A stretch of 64,000 nt of DNA, from positions 1 to 64,000 of the forward strand of contig JACFMR010000001.1 of the NCBI GenBank assembly GCA_019455245.1, in the 5' to 3' direction. The stretch's first letter is position 1. Each line of letters opens with the position of its first letter. Positions 23,481 through 31,549 of this stretch are shown in pieces. The stretch is from Opitutaceae bacterium. Its GTDB lineage: Bacteria > Verrucomicrobiota > Verrucomicrobiia > Opitutales > Opitutaceae. The notes below the pieces were generated by a model that was not told where the DNA came from, made no database searches, and saw only the letters and a program-made list of their open reading frames with translations. The position numbers and the translations under genes were made by a program.

Positions 23481-24059
23481 TCATTGCATCCGGGCGCAGG
23501 CGGCGTGGCGCGGGCAGGTGACGAGGTGATCATTGACCATGCCGCTCGCCTGCATGAAGGCGTAGATGATGGTGGTGCCGACGAATTTGAATCCGCGTTT
23601 GAGGAGGTCCTTGCTCAAAGCGTCGCTTTCCGGCGTGCGCGCCGGCACGTCCTGCATCGCGCGTCGGTGGTTGATGATCGGTTTGCCGCCGACGAAACCC
23701 CACAGGTAGCGGTCGAAGCTGCCGAACTCCTTTTGCACGGCGAGAAACGCGCGGGCGTTGGTGATGGTGGCGGCGATCTTCAGACGGTTGCGCACAATGC
23801 CGGGATCGGCGAGCAAGGCGGCGACCTTGCGATCGTCGTAGCGGGCGATCTTGCGGGCGTCGAAACGATCGAAGGCCCGGCGGTAGTTGGCGCGCTTTTT
23901 GAGGATGGTGCTCCAACTCAGGCCGGCCTGGGCGCCTTCGAGGATCAGCAGTTCAAAGAGCGCGCGGTCGTCATGCAATGGGACGCCCCATTCTTCGTCG
24001 TGGTAGGCGATATCAAGTTCGGTTTTGGGCCAGGGACAGCGGAGGAGATTTTTATTCAT
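23481..24059 (-). CDS. tag: DNA-3-methyladenine glycosylase I
   Basis: 192 residues from the ATG at 24059. It follows E. coli Tag closely in pattern: RCPWPKTELDIAYHDEEWG, GAQAGLSWSTILKKRANYR, SDALSKDLLKRGFKFVGTT and FMQASGMVNDHLVTC. The structural zinc ligands are C8, H20, H178 and C182. It excises 3-methyladenine from alkylated DNA in base excision repair. It starts 38 bases after the K+ channel gene on the same strand and could be co-transcribed, although the functions are unrelated. An in-frame upstream extension to 24878 is open only because it runs antisense through the channel gene. Confidence 0.95.
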   Translation of the reverse strand: MNKNLLRCPWPKTELDIAYHDEEWGVPLHDDRALFELLILEGAQAGLSWSTILKKRANYRRAFDRFDARKIARYDDRKVAALLADPGIVRNRLKIAATITNARAFLAVQKEFGSFDRYLWGFVGGKPIINHRRAMQDVPARTPESDALSKDLLKRGFKFVGTTIIYAFMQASGMVNDHLVTCPRHAACARMQ

Positions 24060-24097
24060 GCGCACGGAGTTTGCCACGGGGCAGTGACAACCTTCTG

Positions 24098-24859
24098 TCA
24101 GGAGTCTTTGGCCGACTCCCCGGCCGGCGGTGCGGTCGGTCGCAAGGTGGCGAGTTCCGTGTGCAGGGACTGCAATTCCTCGAGCAGCGCCTTTTCCTTG
24201 TCCTTGGCGGCCTTGTCTTCGCCGAGAAAAAAGCTGGCGACGACGCCGCTCATCGTGCCGAAAAGCCCGACACCGGTGATCATGAGCATGATGGCGAGTC
24301 CGCGCCCGGCCATGGTCACGGGATATTTGTCGCCATAACCCACGGTGGTGATGGTGGTGACGCTCCACCAGACGGCATCCTCGGCCGTGACGATGTTGGC
24401 CCCGGGCGTGCGCTCGCAGATCAGAATGCTGGCGGAGGAGAGCGTGAGGACCAAGAACATGATGGTGAACACCGAGGCCACACCGCCCTGGGTGCGGGTG
24501 CGGAAGATCAGGAGCATCAGTTCGCGCAGGGAACGCACGACCATGAAAAGTCGCAGGATGCGGAAAATCCGGAAGAACCGGCCCCACCGCAGGGCCTCGA
24601 TCTCGGGAATGCTGGCGAGCAGGTCGATCCAGCCCCATTTCATGAAGCGCAGCTTGGATTCGGCGCGGAAAAAACGAATCAGGAAGTCGGTCAGCAGGAA
24701 CACGCAGATGATGTTGTCCACCCAGCGCAGCACGCGGCGCGTTTCGGCGGGCAGTTCGAGCAGCAGGTCCACCGCGAGCGCCCCCAGTGCCAGCAGCGAC
24801 AGGAAGAGGATGATCAACTGGAAGGGACCGAGTTCGGACAAATCGGCCTGGCGTCTCAT
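24098..24859 (-). CDS. voltage-gated-like potassium channel protein
   Basis: 253 residues from the ATG at 24859. It has six membrane helices with an arginine-bearing S4-like segment (RWGRFFRIFRILRLFMVVRS), a pore helix and the selectivity filter TTVGYGD. The last helix leads into a short cytoplasmic coiled coil (EKALLEELQSLHTELATL). No RCK/TrkA-N domain is present, so gating would be by voltage rather than nucleotide. It is an inner-membrane tetrameric K+ channel. In-frame codons extend to 24973 but encode a low-quality Arg/Pro-rich stretch. Confidence 0.9.
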   Translation of the reverse strand: MRRQADLSELGPFQLIILFLSLLALGALAVDLLLELPAETRRVLRWVDNIICVFLLTDFLIRFFRAESKLRFMKWGWIDLLASIPEIEALRWGRFFRIFRILRLFMVVRSLRELMLLIFRTRTQGGVASVFTIMFLVLTLSSASILICERTPGANIVTAEDAVWWSVTTITTVGYGDKYPVTMAGRGLAIMLMITGVGLFGTMSGVVASFFLGEDKAAKDKEKALLEELQSLHTELATLRPTAPPAGESAKDS

Positions 24860-24980
24860 GGCCGCAGGTTCGGGCCATGCGGCGGTGCGGTCAAGCCGGC
24901 GGATGGCGCGGGAAAATATCGGGGCGACTGGACAAACCCACGGGTGGTGGCAAGCTCTGCGCCGAACTGACATTCACCCC

Positions 24981-25394
24981 ATGAAATTCCTCCAACTCAA
25001 ATTCATCCCGCAGAGCACCGATTTTGCCCTGCTGCTGCTGCGTCTGGTTTCCGGCCTGACCATGATCATCTTCCACGGCTGGGGCAAACTCGCCAACTTC
25101 GGCGACCTGAGCTCGAAATTCCCGGACGTGATCGGCATCGGCTCGGCCCCGGGGCTTATTTTGGCGATCCTCGCCGAGGTCGTGGCGGCGGCGTTGGTGG
25201 CGGTCGGCTACCTCACGCGTTTTGCCGCGCTGGTGCTTTCGGCCAACATGGCGGTGGCGTTCTTCATCGCGCACGGCGCCAAGCTGTCCGGCCCGGGCAA
25301 CGGCGAGCTGGCCTTCATTTATCTGGCCGCCTACCTGGTGATCTTGTTCGCCGGTTCGGGCCGGTTTGCCTTCGAGGGCAACAAGGGCAGCTGA
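24981..25394 (+). CDS. DoxX-family membrane protein
   Basis: 137 residues from the ATG at 24981 with four membrane helices. LLLLRLVSGLTMIIFHGWGK and the end helix FIYLAAYLVILFAGSGRFAF fit the DoxX family, with conserved Arg in helix 1 and a loop before helix 2. Bacterial DoxX proteins have been tied to oxidative-stress or quinone-linked functions, but the role is not settled. It is monocistronic: divergent from the channel gene and followed at 38 bases by a strong intrinsic terminator. Confidence 0.87.
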   Translation: MKFLQLKFIPQSTDFALLLLRLVSGLTMIIFHGWGKLANFGDLSSKFPDVIGIGSAPGLILAILAEVVAAALVAVGYLTRFAALVLSANMAVAFFIAHGAKLSGPGNGELAFIYLAAYLVILFAGSGRFAFEGNKGS

Positions 25395-25432
25395 CGATTG
25401 GATCACGGCCGGACCAACCGGCCGAAAGACAA

Positions 25433-25460
25433 ACGCGCACCGGTTGGTGCGCGTTTTTTT
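25433..25460 (+). terminator. intrinsic terminator of the DoxX gene
   Basis: Stem ACGCGCACC / GGTGCGCGT with loop GGTT (25433-25454), followed directly by a run of T to about 25460. Confidence 0.9.
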
Positions 25461-25496
25461 GTGCCGCAGGGCAGATCTGCCGGAACGCTGTGGGAA

Positions 25497-25678
25497 CCTG
25501 CAGGCAGGCGATGCCTGTTTAGGCGGCAACGGCCGGACGCCCGCCCGAAAACGTTAGGCCGGCCCGACGGCCACGCTTGGCTGAATCTCACTCCGTTCGG
25601 AACGGGCTGCGCCCTCAAGCGCAGCTACGGGCCATTGGAATTCACCGGGGCGGAAGCCGGGCATCGCCTGCCCGCAGG
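25497..25678. repeat. imperfect 19-bp inverted repeat flanking about 144 bases
   Basis: CCTGCAGGCAGGCGATGCC at 25497-25515 and GGCATCGCCTGCCCGCAGG at 25660-25678 are reverse complements except for one base. Similarity continues weakly outward (CTGCCGGAA versus TTCCGCAG). The enclosed DNA includes the GGCCACGCTTGG element copy. The layout is that of a small non-autonomous mobile element. Confidence 0.55.
25569..25629 (-). repeat. copy of the GTAGCYGCGCTT...AAGCGTGGCC element
   Basis: On the plus strand it reads GGCCACGCTTGGCTGAATCT, then CACTCCGTTCGGAACG and ends CAAGCGCAGCTACG. It matches 23356-23414 over most of its length except for a short variable block after TTCGGAACG. Confidence 0.65.
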
Positions 25679-25708
25679 CTCCTGCAATTCCGCAGGGGAG
25701 GTGTGGAT

Positions 25709-26233
25709 TCAACGGCCGCGGCGCTGCACGACCCACTTGATGATGGCGGCATCATCGTCGCCCATGCGCCAAGCCAGGTTGAGGAATTCCGCCGGGAAAA
25801 TGTTGTTCTCCTTGAAGAAGCCGCGGTCGCCGCCGCAGCAATACATCATCGAGGCGGGCAGTTCACCGCGCAGCTTGGCGCGAACCTTGGGGAGAATGCG
25901 CGGCAACCAGGTGATGCCCTGCACGGCTTCGGTCTTCGACGGCCAGGTGTCGGGATCGGCCACGACGGTGCCGGGGCGACCGTGCTGCACGTTGAGGAAG
26001 TAGTCGCGGCGCACGCTCTCGATGGTGAGCGCGATGTCGTAACCAGGCTCGCCGTAGTTGTTGTGATCCTCGGCGTAATCGTAGAGGTGCTGGGCGGTCA
26101 GACCGTTGGCGGCGAGGAAGGCCAGCTCTTCGGCGTTGAAGAACGTGTCCGCCCCGCGGTCGCCGCGTGCATAGCGGGCGACGGCCTGGTCGTAGAGCCG
26201 GCGAAAGTTGGAAGCGAAGGCGTAGTGATCCAT
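25709..26233 (-). CDS. DUF5069-like protein
   Basis: 174 residues from the ATG at 26233 (a GTG at 26242 is also in frame). The C-terminal half, GITWLPRILPKVRAKLRGEL then CCGGDRGFFKENNIFPAEFL, resembles DUF5069 proteins, which are common in Verrucomicrobiota and of unknown function. It is soluble, with no signal peptide and two adjacent cysteines. The gene starts 59 bases after the RNase R stop and runs in the same direction, so it may be in the same transcript. The domain name is from memory and not verified. Confidence 0.7.
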   Translation of the reverse strand: MDHYAFASNFRRLYDQAVARYARGDRGADTFFNAEELAFLAANGLTAQHLYDYAEDHNNYGEPGYDIALTIESVRRDYFLNVQHGRPGTVVADPDTWPSKTEAVQGITWLPRILPKVRAKLRGELPASMMYCCGGDRGFFKENNIFPAEFLNLAWRMGDDDAAIIKWVVQRRGR

Positions 26234-26292
26234 GGCGGACACTGTTCACGACTGGCCGCGGGATGCAAAACCGGAGCGCAGTTTTTCCGTCA

Positions 26293-28533
26293 TCACTGCG
26301 CCGGGCGAAAATCGATGAGGCGCTTGAAGCGGTCGACCTTGTGCACGACGACGTCGAGGCGGTCGTTGAGGCCGAAGCGGCGCTTGCGGCGGCGGCCGAT
26401 GAGCGCGGTGCCGGCCTGGTTGGCCTGGTAATGATCGTCGCGCAGGCTGGAGGCGGGCACGAGGCCGAAGGTCATGGAATCGACCAGCTCGATGAAGAAC
26501 CCGTTGGGCCGCACGTCGGTGATGATGGCGGCGAAAACGGTCTTGGGCGTCTTCTCGACCTCGCGCTCGAAGAACTCGAGCAGCTTGATTTTGACCGACT
26601 CGCGCTCGGCTTCCTGGCTGTTGACCTCGGTGAGGGTCAGGTGCTCGCCGAGACTTTCCACGCGGGAAATGTGGTAGCCGGTGTTCTTGTCGGGATGCGC
26701 CGGGTAACCGGCGTGCTTGATCAGGTAGTGGTCGAACACGCGGTGCACGACGAGGTCGGAATAACGGCGGATGGGCGAGGTGAAGTGGGTGTAGTCCTTC
26801 TTGTTGAGCCCGTAGTGACCGTCGGGCGAGGCGCGGTAACAGGCCTTGCGCAGGCTGCGCAACAGCTGGGTGCGCAGCGTGTAGCCCTGCGGATGATCGC
26901 TCAGGGTCTTCAGCAGTTTCACGACCTCGGGCCGGCGGGTGAGATCGCCGGTCTGAATTTCGAAGGTGCCGAGCAGCTGGCGGAGTTCGCCGAGCTTTTC
27001 CTCGTCGGGATCGTCGTGCACGCGGTAGAGCGAGGCGAGGCGGTGCACGCGGGTGAGGTGGGCGACGGCTTCGTTGGCCGCGAGCATGAACTCCTCGATG
27101 AGCTGGTGGCTTTCGTCGTTTTCGATGCGCTCCAGCCGGTCGGCATAACCTTCCTTGTCCACGAAGATCTTGGTCTCGGGCATGTCGAGATCGAGCGAGC
27201 CGTGGGCCATGCGTTCCTGCCGCAGGCGCGAGGCCAGCCGCCAGAGCTGGCGTACCCAGGATTGCAGGTCGACCAGTTCGGTGTCGGGCAATTCGCGCAG
27301 CGCCCGGCCGGTGGATCCGGTTTGATGACTGGGCGGCAGCGGCAGGTTGCGGATCTTGTCGAGATCGTTCTCGAACAGGAAGGCGTAGGCCTGCTTGTAG
27401 GTGAGGCGCTTGCGGCTGCGTATGACGGTGTTGGCGTAGGCCTTGTCCTTCAACCGGCCGTTTTTGCCGAAGGTGAGAAACACGGCCTTGGTCAGGCGGT
27501 TCTCGCCCTCGACCAGCGAGCAGAGTCCGTTGGAGAGTTTTTCGGGCAGCATCGGGATCACCGTGCCGACGAGGTAGGTGGAGTTGCCGCGGCGCTGCGC
27601 CTCGCGGTCGAGGGCGGTGCCGGGCTTCACGTAGGCGGAGACATCGGCGATGTGCACGCCCACGCGGATTTCGTCGTGGTCGAGCCGCTCGATGGAGATT
27701 GCATCGTCGAAATCCTTCGCGTCATCCGGATCGATGGTGAAGGTCGGCACGTTGCGGTAATCAAGCCGGCCGACCATCTCGCGCGGCTGCACGCGGTCGG
27801 GGAGTTTGGCGACCTCGTGTTGCACGACATCGGGAAACTGCGGATCGAGCCCGTATTTTTCGAAGATGCCGAGCAGTTCGGCGCGCGGCTCGTGGGTGCG
27901 GCCGAGCCGGGTGGAGATTTCACCGGACAGGGCGTCCTGCGGGTGGCGCCATTCGTGGAGTTGCACCACGACCTTGTCGCCGGCGGCCGGCCGGGGTTTC
28001 AACTTGCTGCGGGCGGGATCCGGCACGAGCACCTCGTGCACGAAGCGCGGGTCGTCGGGCACGACTACCCAGTTGCGACCGGCCTTGGTGAGGTGCCCGA
28101 CCAAGGTGTCGCGGGCGCGCTCGATCACGCGCACGACCTGGCCGGCGACTTCGCCCGGCCGGCGGGTGCGCACGCCGTGCAGCACGCGCACGGCCACGGA
28201 ATCCCCGTGCAACGCCACGTACGTTTCATTCGGTGAGATTTGGATTGTCGGCTGGTCGGGATCGTTGCCGTGCGCATCGTCGGGAATGACGAAGGCGGAG
28301 CCGCCGGCGCGAAACAGGATGCGGCCGGTGACCTCGTCGGCATTTTGCGCGGGTTTGTATTGGCCGCGGGGCGTGCGCACGATCTGGCCGGCGGCGAGCA
28401 GCCGGCGGAGTTCGTGGTCGAGCGAGGCGCGTTGCTTTTTGTGCAGGCGCAGCAGATGGAACAAGCCGACCTCGTCGGCGGGGCGGTAGCGGGGCTCGCG
28501 CAGCAGGGCGAGCAGACGTTCACGAAGTTGCAT
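26293..28533 (-). CDS. rnr: ribonuclease R (RNase II superfamily)
   Basis: 746 residues. N-terminal winged-helix-like region, cold-shock domains, the RNB catalytic domain and a C-terminal S1 domain (ITDVRPNGFFIELVDSMTFG). The active site IDPDDAKDFDDAIS (near residue 270) contains the four Asp that hold two Mg ions, and HFTSPIRRYSDLVVHR closes it. It degrades structured RNA 3' to 5' and takes part in rRNA quality control and trans-translation. The end RRRKRRFGLNDRLDV is a lysine/arginine-rich stretch inside S1. It is divergent from glgA with 77 bases between. Confidence 0.95.
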   Translation of the reverse strand: MQLRERLLALLREPRYRPADEVGLFHLLRLHKKQRASLDHELRRLLAAGQIVRTPRGQYKPAQNADEVTGRILFRAGGSAFVIPDDAHGNDPDQPTIQISPNETYVALHGDSVAVRVLHGVRTRRPGEVAGQVVRVIERARDTLVGHLTKAGRNWVVVPDDPRFVHEVLVPDPARSKLKPRPAAGDKVVVQLHEWRHPQDALSGEISTRLGRTHEPRAELLGIFEKYGLDPQFPDVVQHEVAKLPDRVQPREMVGRLDYRNVPTFTIDPDDAKDFDDAISIERLDHDEIRVGVHIADVSAYVKPGTALDREAQRRGNSTYLVGTVIPMLPEKLSNGLCSLVEGENRLTKAVFLTFGKNGRLKDKAYANTVIRSRKRLTYKQAYAFLFENDLDKIRNLPLPPSHQTGSTGRALRELPDTELVDLQSWVRQLWRLASRLRQERMAHGSLDLDMPETKIFVDKEGYADRLERIENDESHQLIEEFMLAANEAVAHLTRVHRLASLYRVHDDPDEEKLGELRQLLGTFEIQTGDLTRRPEVVKLLKTLSDHPQGYTLRTQLLRSLRKACYRASPDGHYGLNKKDYTHFTSPIRRYSDLVVHRVFDHYLIKHAGYPAHPDKNTGYHISRVESLGEHLTLTEVNSQEAERESVKIKLLEFFEREVEKTPKTVFAAIITDVRPNGFFIELVDSMTFGLVPASSLRDDHYQANQAGTALIGRRRKRRFGLNDRLDVVVHKVDRFKRLIDFRPAQ

Positions 28534-28610
28534 GTTAAGATTCGATGGCGCGGCGCGCAGGCCGTGCTTTGGGATTGGATTAAGGTATGGGTCTTGCTAC
28601 AGAAGGCGCG

Positions 28611-30053
28611 ATGAAAATCGTCCACGTCGCCAGTGAATTCTACCCTTACATGAAGACCGGCGGGCTGGCCGATGCCGTGTCGGCGCTGGCGGGGGAACTG
28701 GCGGACCGCGGTCACGAGGTGGCGGTTTTTCTGCCCGGTTACCGCACGGCGGTGGCGCATCCCGATGCCACCGGCGCGGTGCGCAAGCTCCGGCTGAAAA
28801 TTGAGATGGGCGACGAGTTTTTCTCGGGGCAGGTGCGGGCCTTTTCCCCGCGGCCGAACCTGACGGTGTACCTGATCTGCCGCGACGAGTATTACGACCG
28901 GCGCAACCCCTACGGCAACGGCGAGCGCGACTACGAGGACAACGCCGAGCGGTTCATCTTTTTCGCCAAGGGAGTGGTGGACACGCTGCGGCTGTCCGAC
29001 CTGCAGGCGGACGTGGTGCATGCGCACGACTGGCAGGCCGCCTTGGTGCCGCTGCTGCTGCGCGTGGCCGAGCGCCGGCACGGACTGACGCTGGCGATGA
29101 AGACGATCTTCACGATCCACAACATCGCGTTTCAGGGGGTGTTTCCGGCGCGTGTTTTCCCGCGCACCAACCTGCCCGACGAGCTGAACAACATCGACGG
29201 CCTGGAGTATTACAACCAGGTCAACTTCATGAAGGGCGGCATCCTGTTTGCCGACCGGGTAACGACGGTGAGCCCGCGTTACGCGCAGGAAATCCAGACG
29301 CCGGAATTCGGCTGCGGCCTTGACGGCGTGGTGCAAACGCGCAGCGAGGACATCGTGGGCCTGATCAACGGCATCGACACGGCGGTGTGGAACCCGGCGG
29401 TCGATCCGTTGTTGCCGGCGCGTTTTTCCAGCGCGGATCTGTCGGGCAAGGCGGTCTGCCGGCGCGCCCTGTTGGAATCGCAGGGAATGGAGCCGCACTA
29501 TCGCGGACCGGTTTTCGGGATGGTTTGCCGGCTGGCCGAGCAAAAGGGGATCGATCTGCTGCTGGCCAACGGAGATTTTTTTGAGCGCGAGGAGTGCCGC
29601 CTGATCGTACTGGGCACCGGCGCGGAGCGCTATGAACAGGGCCTGCGTGAGCTGGCGGCGCGGGCCGGCGGCAAGGTTGCGCTGTGCCTGCATCTGGACG
29701 AAAAGATGAGCCACCTGATCGAGGCCGGGAGTGATTTCTTTGTGATGCCGTCGCTGTTCGAACCGTGCGGGCTGAACCAGATGTATTCCCAGGCCTACGG
29801 TACGATTCCGTTGACCAGCCAGGTGGGCGGGTTGGTGGACACGGTGGAGGATGCCGACGCGCATCCACAAACCGGCACGGGACTGACTTTCCCGGCGACC
29901 GACGAAGGACTGCGCAATGCGTTGGCGCGGGCGTTGCGATTGTTTGCCGACAAAAAGCGTCTGTCGGTTGTGCAAAAGCGGGGAATGAGCAGAGATTTTG
30001 GCTGGAAGCAGGCCGCCGGGGCCTACGAACAGCTTTATCAAGACTCGCTCTGA
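28611..30053 (+). CDS. glgA: glycogen (starch) synthase
   Basis: 480 residues from the ATG at 28611, the usual length. The GT5 start MKIVHVASEFYPYMKTGGLA includes the K15-T-G-G ADP-glucose-binding motif. HAHDWQAALVPL and the C-terminal DFFVMPSLFEPCGLNQMYSQ, with the catalytic E of the ExFxxCGL motif, are present. It extends alpha-1,4-glucan from ADP-glucose. It leads a rightward run: photolyase after 6 bases, SRPBCC-SDR after 17 more, then ndk after 41. No other glycogen genes are in the window. Confidence 0.95.
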   Translation: MKIVHVASEFYPYMKTGGLADAVSALAGELADRGHEVAVFLPGYRTAVAHPDATGAVRKLRLKIEMGDEFFSGQVRAFSPRPNLTVYLICRDEYYDRRNPYGNGERDYEDNAERFIFFAKGVVDTLRLSDLQADVVHAHDWQAALVPLLLRVAERRHGLTLAMKTIFTIHNIAFQGVFPARVFPRTNLPDELNNIDGLEYYNQVNFMKGGILFADRVTTVSPRYAQEIQTPEFGCGLDGVVQTRSEDIVGLINGIDTAVWNPAVDPLLPARFSSADLSGKAVCRRALLESQGMEPHYRGPVFGMVCRLAEQKGIDLLLANGDFFEREECRLIVLGTGAERYEQGLRELAARAGGKVALCLHLDEKMSHLIEAGSDFFVMPSLFEPCGLNQMYSQAYGTIPLTSQVGGLVDTVEDADAHPQTGTGLTFPATDEGLRNALARALRLFADKKRLSVVQKRGMSRDFGWKQAAGAYEQLYQDSL

Positions 30054-30059
30054 CCCTTT

Positions 30060-31532
30060 GTGACCGCATCGCCAACCCTCCTTTGGTTTCGTCAGGATCT
30101 CAGACTGCAGGACAATCCCGCCTTGCACGCGGCCTTGGCGCGGGGCGGACCGGTCATTCCGATTTACATTTTGGACGACGCCGCGGAAGCCGGCTGGCCG
30201 GCGGGCGGCGCGACGCGCTGGTGGTTGCATCACGCCCTGGCGGCGCTGGATGCGGGTTTGCGCAGTCATGGTTCACGGCTGGTGCTGGCGTGCGGTGACA
30301 GCGCGACCGAGCTGGACCGGCTGCAACGTGAGACCGGGGCGCAGGCGGTGTATTGGAACCGACGTTACGAGCCGGCGATCGTGGCGCGCGACCGGGCGTT
30401 GAAAGTAACGCTGGCCGGGCAGGGGATCGAGGCGAAGAGTTTCAACAGCGCGCTGCTGTTCGAGCCGCACACGGTGGCGAACAAGCAGGGGAAACCGTTC
30501 CAGGTGTTCACACCGTTCTGGCGGCACTGCCTGACTTTGCCGGTCGAAGCACCGGTGAAGTTCACCATGCGCGAACTGCCGGCCCCGGCGCGCTGGCCGC
30601 GGGGGGTGGAATTGGACGCGTTGAAGTTGCGACCGACGCGGGACTGGGCGGATGGGTTTGGGGATGAATGGACCCCCGGCGAAGCCGGCGCACAGCAACG
30701 GCTGAAGCTGTTTCTGAAGGAGGCGGTGGCGGCGTATGCGGATGAACGCAACCAGCCGGCCGGGGCCGGGACGTCGCGGCTTTCGCCGTGGCTGCATTTC
30801 GGCGAGATCGGGCCGCGGCAGATCTGGGCGGCGGTCATGGCGCTGGGGCGCGAGAGCGGGGTTTTCCCGCCGCACAATGGCGCGCGGGTGTTTCTCAGCG
30901 AGGTGGGTTGGCGGGAGTTTGCGCACCATCTGCTGTTTCATTTTCCGCACACCCCGGCGGCGCCGTTGCGCGAGGATTTCGCGCGCTTCCCGTGGGCGGC
31001 GGATCCTGGCGGGTGCAAATTGCGCACCTGGCAGCGCGGGCTCACCGGTTATCCGATCGTGGATGCGGGCATGCGCCAGCTCTGGCGGACCGGCTGGATG
31101 CACAACCGTGTGCGGATGATCGCCGGCTCATTTCTGGTCAAACACCTGCGGCTGAACTGGACGGCGGGCGCGGCGTGGTTTTGGGATACGCTGGTCGACG
31201 CCGATCTCGCGAACAACACGCTAGGCTGGCAGTGGACGGCGGGCTGCGGTGCGGATGCGGCGCCGTATTTTCGGATCTTCGCGCCCGTGACCCAGGGCGA
31301 GCGTTTTGATGCGGACGGCGCGTATGTGCGCCGCTGGGTGCCGGAGCTGACGCGCCTGCCGGTCAAATGGATTCACCGGCCCTGGGAAGCGCCGGCGGAG
31401 GTGCTTCAAGCCGCGGGTGTCGATTTGGGCGAAACCTATCCGCGCCCGATTGTGGATCATGCAACGGCGCGGGCGGAGGCGCTCGCGGCGTTCAAGCAAC
31501 TGCGCGGCACGGCGGTGGAGCGTGACGCCTGA
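30060..31532 (+). CDS. cryptochrome/DNA photolyase family protein
   Basis: 490 residues starting at GTG 30060, six bases after glgA. N-terminal antenna domain (LLWFRQDLRLQDNPAL; WNRRYEPAIVARDR) and C-terminal FAD domain (TSRLSPWLHFGEIGPRQIW; EVGWREFAHHLLFHFPHTP; GYPIVDAGMRQLWRTGWMHN; LANNTLGWQWTAGCGADAAP). The FAD-binding and Trp electron-chain regions look complete, so CPD photolyase activity is the first guess, but cryptochrome function cannot be excluded. Translation may be coupled to glgA. It repairs UV lesions with light energy. Confidence 0.9.
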   Translation: MTASPTLLWFRQDLRLQDNPALHAALARGGPVIPIYILDDAAEAGWPAGGATRWWLHHALAALDAGLRSHGSRLVLACGDSATELDRLQRETGAQAVYWNRRYEPAIVARDRALKVTLAGQGIEAKSFNSALLFEPHTVANKQGKPFQVFTPFWRHCLTLPVEAPVKFTMRELPAPARWPRGVELDALKLRPTRDWADGFGDEWTPGEAGAQQRLKLFLKEAVAAYADERNQPAGAGTSRLSPWLHFGEIGPRQIWAAVMALGRESGVFPPHNGARVFLSEVGWREFAHHLLFHFPHTPAAPLREDFARFPWAADPGGCKLRTWQRGLTGYPIVDAGMRQLWRTGWMHNRVRMIAGSFLVKHLRLNWTAGAAWFWDTLVDADLANNTLGWQWTAGCGADAAPYFRIFAPVTQGERFDADGAYVRRWVPELTRLPVKWIHRPWEAPAEVLQAAGVDLGETYPRPIVDHATARAEALAAFKQLRGTAVERDA

Positions 31533-31549
31533 CCTACAACTCGGGCCAA

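Larger units (their letters stand above)
25461..25708. other. gene-free interval carrying nested repeats
   Basis: Between the DoxX terminator and the end of the DUF5069-like gene there is no credible frame. The space is filled mostly by an imperfect inverted-repeat structure (25497-25678) enclosing a copy of the GGCCACGCTTGG element (25569-25629). Confidence 0.6.

Noticed and set aside
23481..24878. A single 465-residue minus-strand protein
   Set aside because: Only its last 192 residues are protein-like (Tag). The front part is a shifted frame of the K+ channel gene, which has its own start and TTVGYGD filter.
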